Positions 1 to 6,151 of a stretch of 8,231 nt of DNA are shown here, piece after piece. Source of the stretch: Myxococcales bacterium (GTDB lineage: Bacteria > Myxococcota_A > Polyangia > Polyangiales > Polyangiaceae); NCBI GenBank assembly GCA_025362165.1, contig JANYHY010000821.1:1-8231 (forward strand). The letters run 5' to 3'. The position numbers were made by a program, and so were the translations under genes. The notes beneath the pieces were generated by a model. The model was not told the DNA's origin. It saw nothing but the letters and a program-made list of their open reading frames with translations, and made no database searches. Each line of letters opens with the position of its first letter. Position 1 is the stretch's first letter.

Positions 1-100
1 GTTGCTCCTTCAGGCCTTGCTTTTGGACCGCAGCCTCGGCGGCTTCGAGCTTCTTCTTCGCGTCCGGCAGAGTCTTGTGTTCGAGCTCACCGAGCCGCGA
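1..100 (-). pseudogene. Inverted, diverged clpB fragment at the left window end
   Basis: Read on the minus strand, this stretch encodes about 33 residues of the same ClpB middle-domain segment found on the plus strand at 114-213 (for example LGELEHKTLPDAKKKL). By eye, 10 of 100 bases differ. Nine are third codon positions and one is a first position, giving only Ser/Ala, Asp/Glu and Glu/Asp changes. This pattern means a homologous coding allele from a related genome, or a diverged paralogue, not sequencing error. It has no start or stop in the window and abuts the intact-strand clpB in opposite orientation. It is most likely a chimeric assembly or amplification join, so it is recorded as a fragment and not as a working gene. 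Confidence 0.85.
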
Positions 101-213
101 AAAACAGGAGTTTGCGCGCCTCGGCGAGCTCGAGCACAAGACTCTGCCCGAAGCGAAGAAGAAGCTCGACGCCGCCGAGGCCGCTGTCCAAAAGCAGGGC
201 CTGAAGGAGCAAC
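1..213. repeat. Imperfect inverted repeat at the left end (100-nt arms, 13-nt spacer)
   Basis: The reverse complement of 1-100 aligns without gaps to 114-213 with about 90 of 100 matches. The spacer 101-113 itself contains a short aaac/gttt pairing. The arms are clpB coding sequence in opposite directions. The first base of the window pairs with base 213, so the arm probably ran on past the edge of the window. Confidence 0.93.
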
Positions 214-1223
214 CGAACATCGTCGCAGAAGAAGACGTGGCGCTCGTTCTCGGCGACTGGACGGGTATCCCGGTCGCCAAGATGCTCGAGTCAGAGGCGG
301 AGAAGCTCCTCAAGATGGAAGAGCGCTTGAGCAAGCGCGTCGTCGGTCAAGACGAAGCCGTGCGCGCCGTGTCTCGCGCAGTAAGACGCGGGCGTGTCGG
401 CCTGCGCGATCCGGGCAAGCCCATCGGCAGCTTCTTGTATTTGGGACCGTCGGGCGTCGGCAAGACGGAGCTCGCGAAGGCGCTCGCGGAGTTCTTGTTC
501 GATGACGAGCAGTCGCTCACGCGCCTCGACATGAGCGAGTTCATGGAAAAGCACATGGCTCAGCGCCTCGTCGGCGCGCCGCCTGGCTACGTGGACAGCG
601 AAGAGGGAGGCTTCCTCACGGAGGCCGTTCGCCGCAAGCCGTACAGCGTGCTCTTGTTCGACGAGGTCGAGAAGGCGCACATAGACGTCTTCAATCTGCT
701 CTTGCAGGTGCTCGACGATGGCCGCCTCACGGACGGACGCGGTCGCACGGCGGACTTCTCGAACACGGTCGTCATCATGACGAGCAACATCGGGAGCCAG
801 CGCATCCTCGACACCGATCTCAAGATGTTCGAGTCCGACGAAGGGCGCGACGCGCTGCGCGACGTGCTGCGCGAGGAGCTGAAGAATTTCCTGCGACCCG
901 AGTTCTTGAACCGCATCGACGACATCATCATCTTCCGGCCGCTCAGCAAGAAGGATCTGCGCGGCATCGTCGACATCCAACTGCGCAGGCTGGAGAAGCT
1001 GCTCGCAGACCGCGAGCTCAAGCTCGACCTCACCGAGGCCGCGAAGGGCGCTCTCGTCGAGATGAGCTACGAGCCGGCGTTCGGCGCACGACCGCTCAAG
1101 CGCGCGATCCTGAAGAAGCTCCAAGACCCCCTCGCCGAAGAGATCCTCGCGGGAGGCTACAGCACAGGCGCGGTCGTCCACGTGGACATGAAGGGCGACG
1201 AGTTCACCTTCTCGAAAAAGTGA
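99..1223 (+). CDS. clpB: ClpB-type AAA+ disaggregase, C-terminal part (5' truncated)
   Basis: This is the C-terminal ~374 residues of a Hsp100 chaperone that threads aggregated proteins through its hexamer pore together with DnaK. It opens in the end of the coiled-coil middle domain (LGELEHKTLPEAKKKL), followed by the linker motif WTGIPVAKM and the whole second nucleotide-binding domain. Counting from base 99, Walker A GPSGVGKT is at ~116-123, Walker B LLFDE at ~185-189, sensor-1 MTSN at ~227-230, the arginine finger in FLNR at ~269-272 and sensor-2 GARPLKR at ~329-335. All catalytic residues are present. The pore loop reads GYVD rather than the usual GYVG, with the tyrosine kept. The middle-domain remnant favours ClpB over ClpA/ClpC. 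The stop is TGA at 1221-1223. The 5' part is missing because the sequence folds back near base 100; codons before ~114 are uncertain. Confidence 0.93.
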   Translation, partial: EKQEFARLGELEHKTLPEAKKKLDAAEAAVQKQGLKEQPNIVAEEDVALVLGDWTGIPVAKMLESEAEKLLKMEERLSKRVVGQDEAVRAVSRAVRRGRVGLRDPGKPIGSFLYLGPSGVGKTELAKALAEFLFDDEQSLTRLDMSEFMEKHMAQRLVGAPPGYVDSEEGGFLTEAVRRKPYSVLLFDEVEKAHIDVFNLLLQVLDDGRLTDGRGRTADFSNTVVIMTSNIGSQRILDTDLKMFESDEGRDALRDVLREELKNFLRPEFLNRIDDIIIFRPLSKKDLRGIVDIQLRRLEKLLADRELKLDLTEAAKGALVEMSYEPAFGARPLKRAILKKLQDPLAEEILAGGYSTGAVVHVDMKGDEFTFSKK

Positions 1224-1232
1224 TCGTGACCC

Positions 1233-1264
1233 GCAGGGGTTGGGGGTACTAGCTTCCCTCCTGC
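1233..1264 (+). promoter_or_regulatory. Possible hairpin directly before the NuoL-like start
   Basis: In the 41-nt gap after clpB, GCAGG (1233-1237) can pair with CCTGC (1260-1264), and an inner G-run (~1240-1246) can pair partly with TCCC (~1255-1258). The right arm ends immediately before the ATG at 1265. No purine-rich Shine-Dalgarno sequence lies at normal distance, and no T-run follows, so it is not a standard intrinsic terminator. It could affect translation of the NuoL-like gene or be chance in GC-rich DNA. Confidence 0.25.
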
Positions 1265-3475
1265 ATGTTCGACGCGTTTGGGCCGCTTCTGCGGGTGGAG
1301 CTCGCCCCGTGGCTGTGGCTCGTACCCGTGCTGCTGCTCGCGGCGTTCGTCCTGTCTGGGTACCTCGCGCTCTCCGCAGAGCCACCGCAGCGAGCGGCGA
1401 CGATCGATCGACGGCTCGCGATCTATGGGGTGAGCTCGGCTGCGGCTGCGCTCGTGATGATCGGTGGGCGATGGGGCCACGACGGTGTGCAGCTCTGTCA
1501 CGTGTTCCGCTTGGTCCGAGTCGGGCGGATTGACCTCTCGCTCGATCTCGCGCTCGATGGGATCGGCCTGCTCGTCGGCGTGGGCATCTCGGTCGCGTCG
1601 GCAGCGCTCGCGTTCGTTCCTACGCACAGCGATGCTCGCGACCGTGTTGCTGCGTATGGGCCGCTGTTGACGGCTGGCGCGTTGGTCGTCGTGCTCTCCG
1701 ACAACGTGCCGACAGCGCTCATGGGCGGTGTGTTCGCCTCGCTCGCGGCCGCGCTCGCCACAGGGCGAACACGTGCATTCTACATTGATCGCGTCTCGGA
1801 TGCGTGTCTGCTCGCCGGAAGCGTGACGCTCGCGTGGGCGCTCGGCGGCGGCTTCGTAGGGGGCGAGTTCACGAGCGATATGAACCCGCGCCTCGTCGTC
1901 GCGAGCTCCACGCAACAAGACGCGCTCTCCGGAGCGGCGCTCCCGCTGACGGACGATGACGACGACGATCGACCGCGGTCATCGAACAGAGCGCCGCCCG
2001 CGATCAAGGATCTCACGGCTGGTGGACACGGGACATTGACGGTGCTCTCGCCGCCAGGCTCTTTCGTCTTCGTCGACGACACGCGCACGCCATTGCTCGG
2101 CGTCGACAAGAACCCGCTGCGAGCGCCGATCGTGCGCTTTCCTCTGACTGCGGGGATTCATGCCGTGCGCGTGAGACCGGCCGAGGGCGAGGACGACACG
2201 CTCGCGCCGCACGTGGTCGTCGCGACTGGGCGAGACGTGCGCCTGACGCTGATCGGCCCGACGACGTCGTTGCGCGAGCTGAACGAGCAGCTCGGCTTGA
2301 AGCAACTTCAAGGCGAATCCACCCTGCGAGACGAGGTGCTCGCGCACGAGGCTTGGCCGAAGACACGGCTCACATCTGTCGCTGCCGTGCTCATCGCGCT
2401 CGGTGTGTTGCTTCGCGTCGCGTGCGGCATCGGCGCGATCGGCGCTCTCTCTGCGTGGCCTTGGCTCGCGCTCGCGGCTCGCGCGTCGACGCTGTTTTCA
2501 TTCGAGCCTTCCGTCGCGCTCGCGCTCGCCGCAACGGCCGCGTTGCTTGCCATCGTGCTCGCAGGTCGTGCGGCCCGAGGCGTCACATTGACCGAGGCGC
2601 TCGGCTACGTTGCCGGAGCGAAAGGATCGCTGGCGCTCGCGGCGATCGCGTCTGGGGCGATCGGACCGGCCTCGGTCGACGTGGGAGCCTCGCTCGTCGC
2701 GCTCGTCGTGCTCGCGCGCGCCAACCAGACGGCGACTGACGATCTCGGCGCAGCGATGAGCGTCCCTCGCGCTGCCTCGCCTTGGTCGCTCGTTTGGATC
2801 GGCGCCGCGTTCACGCTCGTCTTCGCCCCTACCGCAGTAACGTCGCTCGCAACGTCCTTCGGAGAGGGTGGAACGCGAGGTGCGGGTCTGCTCATCGCTC
2901 TGCTACTGGCCACAGCGCTCTTGTCGCACGCGCTGTTCCGCGCCTTCGCGATCGCGATCGCACCGCGCGGAAAGCCCAAAAAGAAGGGCGTTGTGCTGCC
3001 CGACGCGCGCGTGTGGCTAGGGCTCGGCGCGTGCGCACTCGCCGCGACGGTGCTGCTCGGCTTCGACGCACGCACGCTCGACGGAGACGCGCCGCTGTCA
3101 TCTCGGATGGTGCGCGAGTTGATGGCGTCTGCGCCGTCCGTCTCGTCACCAACGCAAGGCACCCTCATCGCTCTCACGCTCGTGTGGCTCGGCGTCGTCG
3201 CTAGCGTTGGCTCAGTCGCGCGCCGGCGGATGGAGAGCGCAAAGACGCGCGCGGAGATGGAAGCGGTCGATCGATCAAGCGCGCTTGATCTCTTGGCGCG
3301 TGCGTCTCGTCTCCCCGCTGCGCTCAGCGATCGCTTTGGGGCGCGCTGGGCCACTGTCATGGCCGCGCCGTTCGACGTCGCGCCTCCCGCCAATCGTGGC
3401 GGTCTCGTGATCGCGTCGTGGGCGCTCGCGGGGATCATCCTCGTCGCTCTCGCGCTCGGAGTCGCAGGTCGATGA
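1265..3475 (+). CDS. Degenerate NuoL-like (complex I antiporter family) membrane protein with inserted PEGA-like domain
   Basis: This is a 736-aa polytopic inner-membrane protein. Its backbone follows NuoL: an early hydrophobic helix (~15-35), a segment like the DPLS helix (LDLALDGIGLLVGVGI, ~94-109), AFYIDRVSDACLLAG (~171-185) matching NuoL's AFI-NR-GD-G-LLG motif, a later FRAF motif (~558-561), and a basic amphipathic stretch plus final helix (~652-736) like NuoL's C-terminal anchor. The hallmark sites look lost: the GWEG glutamate region reads MGGV (~153-156), the GKSAQ lysine has no equivalent (~386-392), and HAATMV is absent. Residues ~202-368 form a large insertion with six aspartates and a PEGA-like domain. 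It lies 41 nt after clpB and overlaps the next gene by 4 nt. The ATG at 1265 has a poor ribosome-binding site; GTG at 1295 is an alternative. The homology is by motif only, and its function is unknown, possibly structural. Confidence 0.8.
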   Translation: MFDAFGPLLRVELAPWLWLVPVLLLAAFVLSGYLALSAEPPQRAATIDRRLAIYGVSSAAAALVMIGGRWGHDGVQLCHVFRLVRVGRIDLSLDLALDGIGLLVGVGISVASAALAFVPTHSDARDRVAAYGPLLTAGALVVVLSDNVPTALMGGVFASLAAALATGRTRAFYIDRVSDACLLAGSVTLAWALGGGFVGGEFTSDMNPRLVVASSTQQDALSGAALPLTDDDDDDRPRSSNRAPPAIKDLTAGGHGTLTVLSPPGSFVFVDDTRTPLLGVDKNPLRAPIVRFPLTAGIHAVRVRPAEGEDDTLAPHVVVATGRDVRLTLIGPTTSLRELNEQLGLKQLQGESTLRDEVLAHEAWPKTRLTSVAAVLIALGVLLRVACGIGAIGALSAWPWLALAARASTLFSFEPSVALALAATAALLAIVLAGRAARGVTLTEALGYVAGAKGSLALAAIASGAIGPASVDVGASLVALVVLARANQTATDDLGAAMSVPRAASPWSLVWIGAAFTLVFAPTAVTSLATSFGEGGTRGAGLLIALLLATALLSHALFRAFAIAIAPRGKPKKKGVVLPDARVWLGLGACALAATVLLGFDARTLDGDAPLSSRMVRELMASAPSVSSPTQGTLIALTLVWLGVVASVGSVARRRMESAKTRAEMEAVDRSSALDLLARASRLPAALSDRFGARWATVMAAPFDVAPPANRGGLVIASWALAGIILVALALGVAGR
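2027..2257 (+). other. PEGA-like beta-sandwich domain inside the NuoL-like protein
   Basis: Residues ~255-331 of the NuoL-like protein are soluble and beta-rich. They start with GTLTVLSPPGSFVFVDD and continue with RFPLTAGIHAVRVRPAEG, the usual PEGA-domain pattern of a GTL-V strand, a P-G turn, a V-VDD strand, then L-AG-H-VRV. A linker with DDDDDD (1952-1969) precedes it. In canonical NuoL topology the loop between helices 6 and 7, where this sits, faces the periplasm. PEGA domains commonly occur on bacterial envelope proteins. The call rests on pattern recognition, not a profile search. Confidence 0.65.
3458..3475 (+). promoter_or_regulatory. Ribosome-binding site and ATGA stop/start overlap for the NuoM-like gene
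   Basis: GGAG at 3458-3461 lies 10 nt before ATG 3472-3474, which overlaps the upstream TGA (3473-3475). This indicates translational coupling. It also decides the start: the protein then begins with a clean signal peptide (MRIAFALSIALLLLLSS), whereas the upstream in-frame GTG at 3418 would add an arginine-rich leader that is only a shadow of the NuoL-like gene. Confidence 0.75.
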
Positions 3476-5481
3476 GAATCGCATTCGCGCTCTCGATCGC
3501 TCTCTTGTTGTTGCTCTCGAGCGCGCTCGCCTTCGCGGCGCCGGGGGGTCACGTCTCTCTCTCCGCCAATGGCCCGATCGAGCTCGCGCCCGCAGGATCG
3601 CAGTACGCCTCCGGGTTCTTCGTCGAGAACATCGGCGATGCCCCGCTCTCCGTCTCGCGCGTCGCCGTGCGCACGGACACGGACGATCCGCGCGTGCCTC
3701 CGAAGGTCACGGTCAAGCTCGAGAAGGCGACGCCCATGGTCCTTCAACCGCACGACCGCGTGCGCGTGGATGTCGCTTGGGCACCGGACGCGAGCACACG
3801 CCAACGTCAAGCGTTCGGACACGTTGTCGTCACCTCCACGGACGAGGCCGCGGGTGAGGTCGCGATGGGCTTTCACGCTCAGCGATCCACCACGCTCACG
3901 CGTCCCATCTCGCTGATGGTGCTCGTACCGCTGCTCTTCGCAGCCGCGATGATGATCGCTCACGCCCTCGGCCGCGCGCCGCGCTCGCTCCGTCCACTCA
4001 CGATCGGCGTGACGCTGTTGCAGTCCGTCGCGTCTCTCTCTGCGTGGCACGCGTTCGACGCTTCCGTTTCCCGCGTGGACGGGAACGACGGCTTACAGTT
4101 CGTGGAGCACTCGTCATGGATCCGGTCGCTCGGCGCGGAGTGGTTCGTCGGGCTCGACGGCACGAACGTGAGCGCGGCAGTCGCCGTTTGCCTGGTTGGT
4201 CTCGCGGCGTGCGTCTGGACGCCAGCGCCGACGAAGGACGCTGTGGTCTTCGATGCGCTCCTGCTCGTCATCGTCTCGGGCGGAGTCGGCGCGCTGGTGG
4301 CGCAAGACGCGCTCTTGTGGCTCGCGTTCGTGGCGCTCACGAGCATCGCTGTTCTCGTCGCGCTCGCGCACTTCTCCGATGACGCCGGAACCGCCCGATT
4401 GACGGCTCCGTTCTTCGCGGTCGGCTTCGCAGCGCTCGCGCTCGCGGTGCTGTCGATACATGACGAGTCCGGCAAGACCTTTGCGGTCGGTGGCGAGTCT
4501 GTGCGCGCTACATGGGCGCTACCGGAGCTCGCGCGCGTATCGTTCGTGCTCAAGACGTCGAAGCTGTTCGGGCAGCCGCTCGTGGCTGGCGCGTGGTCGC
4601 TCGGTTTCGTGGGGTCGCTCGTCTTCGCCGGCGTCTTTCCGTTTCACTCGTGGCTGCCGCGCGCGCTGGCGGGTGCCCCTGCGGCGCTTGGCGCTGTGCT
4701 GATCGCTTCGCTCGGTTCGGTGGGTTTGCATTCGCTCGTTCGCTTCGCCGCTGTCTTGCCCGAAGGCGCGCGATGGGCTGCGACGACGATGTTGGTGTTG
4801 GGCCTGCTTGGCGCGACTTACACCGCGCTCTGCGCTCTTGGGCAGCGAGACCTCGCGCGCACGCTCGGCTTCGCGATGGCCGCGCAATCGAGCCTCGTGC
4901 TGGTGGCGCTCGGATCGTTGACACATCAAGGGATAGCCGGCGCTCTCCTCGCGCTCCCGTCTCGCGCTCTCGCCGGTGCGCTCCTCGCGCTCGCGTGCGG
5001 CGCGCTCTACCAGAAGGTTCGGACACGAGACCTCTTGCGCGTGAGCGGGCTCGCGAAAGAGGCGCCTTGGCTCACCGTCGCGATCGTCCTTGGTGCGCTC
5101 GGAGCGATGGCGGCGCCCGGGACGAGCGCAGGGTGGCTCACGATCATGAGCACATTCGGCGCGCTCCCACGTGGAGTGGGCGCTGCGATGGGCGTCGTTG
5201 GGGCCACCGCGATCTTGGCGGTCGCGCTCGGACGCGCCTCGGTGCGCTTGGCGTCCGGCAGCCTCCCGCGCGAGCTCGCAACGAGCACGCTCCTCGAACC
5301 GTTCGGAGGTCGCGTCCCTGATCTCGACGCGAAGGGCACGCTCACGGCGATCGTCCTCGCGCTCTTGCTCTTGGTGTTCGGCGTACACCCAGCGCCGCTC
5401 GTCAGTGTGTCGCACGTGTCCGTCAACGAGCTTGGTGCTGCGCTCAACCCGCCGGGACCAGGCGAAATCGCGCTGGAATGA
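3472..5481 (+). CDS. Degenerate NuoM-like membrane protein with secreted N-terminal Ig/ASH-like domain
   Basis: This 669-aa protein has a signal peptide (~1-23, AFA|APGG), an exported beta domain (~25-138), then a hydrophobic body of ~530 residues resembling NuoM. NuoM signatures are WIRSLGAEWFVGLDGTN (~216-232; family W-PSLG---VGVDG), FPFHSWLPRALAGAPAA (~389-405; family VPFHTWLPDAHTEAPTA), ALGQRDLARTLGFA (~455-468) and RTRDLLRVSGLAKEAPW (~517-533). By eye, the proton-path residues are gone: the helix-5 WE reads AFV (~285-287), the lysine before P-H-WLP is hydrophobic, and the GEF glutamate region reads AGWLTIM (~553-559). It is coupled to the NuoL-like gene by ATGA. No nuoJ, nuoK or nuoN is visible, so this looks like a repurposed pair rather than part of an ordinary nuo operon. 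Family membership is fairly secure; function is unknown. Confidence 0.82.
   Translation: MRIAFALSIALLLLLSSALAFAAPGGHVSLSANGPIELAPAGSQYASGFFVENIGDAPLSVSRVAVRTDTDDPRVPPKVTVKLEKATPMVLQPHDRVRVDVAWAPDASTRQRQAFGHVVVTSTDEAAGEVAMGFHAQRSTTLTRPISLMVLVPLLFAAAMMIAHALGRAPRSLRPLTIGVTLLQSVASLSAWHAFDASVSRVDGNDGLQFVEHSSWIRSLGAEWFVGLDGTNVSAAVAVCLVGLAACVWTPAPTKDAVVFDALLLVIVSGGVGALVAQDALLWLAFVALTSIAVLVALAHFSDDAGTARLTAPFFAVGFAALALAVLSIHDESGKTFAVGGESVRATWALPELARVSFVLKTSKLFGQPLVAGAWSLGFVGSLVFAGVFPFHSWLPRALAGAPAALGAVLIASLGSVGLHSLVRFAAVLPEGARWAATTMLVLGLLGATYTALCALGQRDLARTLGFAMAAQSSLVLVALGSLTHQGIAGALLALPSRALAGALLALACGALYQKVRTRDLLRVSGLAKEAPWLTVAIVLGALGAMAAPGTSAGWLTIMSTFGALPRGVGAAMGVVGATAILAVALGRASVRLASGSLPRELATSTLLEPFGGRVPDLDAKGTLTAIVLALLLLVFGVHPAPLVSVSHVSVNELGAALNPPGPGEIALE
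3544..3885 (+). other. Ig-like (ASH/choice-of-anchor-D-type) domain in the NuoM-like protein
   Basis: Residues ~25-138 follow the signal peptide and read as a beta-sandwich: FFVENIGDAPLSVSRVAVRT (~49-68) has the F-V-N-G-PL-V-V pattern of ASH/Hydin/choice-of-anchor-D and DUF1573 domains. It continues with VLQPHDRVRVDVAWAP (~90-105) and GHVVVTSTD (~116-124). The segment is hydrophilic and ends before the first membrane helix (~146-165), so it should sit in the periplasm. The family assignment is by eye; other Ig-like families would fit. Confidence 0.6.
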
Positions 5482-5488
5482 GCCTGTC

Positions 5489-5506
5489 TCGCGATCACCG
5501 TCGCGA
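5489..5506. terminator. Possible bidirectional hairpin between convergent genes
   Basis: TCGCGA (5489-5494), loop TCACCG, TCGCGA (5501-5506) can form a six-base-pair stem at the point where the NuoM-like gene and the leftward gene meet. It overlaps the stop codon of the leftward gene (5495-5497). There is no T-run on either strand, so intrinsic termination is unproven. In such GC-rich DNA, with TCGCGA self-complementary, chance is possible. Confidence 0.3.
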
Positions 5507-6151
5507 CGACGATCGCAGGCGCCACGCCGCCACGATCACCACACTCGCCAAGACGGCCGCGATCACCCAGCGCCAAGAAGACGACGATGTCGGCTGCGGC
5601 GCTGGCGGTGAGCTCACGTGAAGCGTGAGGGGCTTGCCGCGATGAAGTACGCCCGACGCGGTGTGACTGTCGTCCGTGGACAGCACGACCGCGAACGTCT
5701 CGTCCCAGCCCTCGACCTCTTCGAGCACGCGCGACGTGAAGACGAGCGTGACGTCATCGCCACTCGGCGGCAGCGCGTACGAGAGGTGCGTCACGGCGTG
5801 AGCGCGCTCGAGATCGAGATCAGTCACGCCCGCCTCGATCGGCTCATCGATCGACGCGCCAACGACGAGCGCGACAAGCGCACGACCCTCGGCGGTCACC
5901 TCCAAGTGCGACGCGAAATACGGCGTCGCGTCACGTACGAGCGTGTCCATCTCAGCCGCCGTGTGCTCCGGCTTGGAGTCGTGCGTGATCAGCGTCGCCG
6001 TTCGCAGCGTCGTGTGCACGTCCACGATCAAGCGCCCGTCTCGAGCGTGTGCGTCGATGCGATCGAGCAGCACTGGGTGCGCGCTCGCCACCGACGCGAT
6101 CGACAACACGAGCAGCCCAGCCGATCTAGTGCGGGGGGCTCGCAGAGTCAG
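5495..6151 (-). CDS. Uncharacterised exported single-anchor membrane protein downstream of atpG
   Basis: I do not recognise this family. Taking a CTG start at 6151, which overlaps the atpG stop (CTGA), gives 218 aa. The layout is a basic N-terminus (LRAPRTRS), a hydrophobic core (GLLVLSIASVASA, ~12-24) and a likely cleavage before HPVLLDRIDAH. A polar domain of ~165 residues without cysteines follows, then a proline/serine linker, one membrane helix (~194-210) and a basic tail RLRSSSRR. This predicts a periplasmic domain held by a C-terminal anchor with a cytoplasmic tail. No ATG lies near; GTG at 6109 would shorten the signal peptide too far. GAGG in the atpG end may serve as the ribosome-binding site. 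Codon usage matches the neighbours. Co-transcription with atpA-atpG is likely, but any link to ATP synthase is only positional. The 'AHP' mature N-terminus loosely recalls HupE/UreJ-like proteins, which is too weak to name it. Confidence 0.7.
   Translation of the reverse strand: MTLRAPRTRSAGLLVLSIASVASAHPVLLDRIDAHARDGRLIVDVHTTLRTATLITHDSKPEHTAAEMDTLVRDATPYFASHLEVTAEGRALVALVVGASIDEPIEAGVTDLDLERAHAVTHLSYALPPSGDDVTLVFTSRVLEEVEGWDETFAVVLSTDDSHTASGVLHRGKPLTLHVSSPPAPQPTSSSSWRWVIAAVLASVVIVAAWRLRSSSRR

Noticed and set aside
1224..1264. Intrinsic terminator or promoter between clpB and the NuoL-like gene
   Set aside because: A weak stem is present but there is no T-run, and no convincing -35/-10 pair can be seen in 41 nt. 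It is kept only as a low-confidence hairpin.
291..1385. Long antisense open frame opposite clpB
   Set aside because: It is a mirror of clpB codon bias, rich in Arg/Glu/Ala with no recognisable domain, and clpB on the other strand is certain.
2605..4050. Long (481-codon) antisense open frame across the NuoL-like/NuoM-like junction
   Set aside because: Its composition is Arg/Ser/Thr/Ala-rich without domains or a plausible start signal, while the opposite strand has clear membrane-protein and family motifs. GC-rich codon bias creates such shadows.
1265..5481. DabB/DabA bicarbonate uptake or Mrp Na+/H+ antiporter system
   Set aside because: These also use NuoL/NuoM-type subunits, but no DabA-like gene or small Mrp subunits are present, the charged residues needed for ion transport are missing, and the VGLDG and FHSWLP motifs point to NuoM proper.
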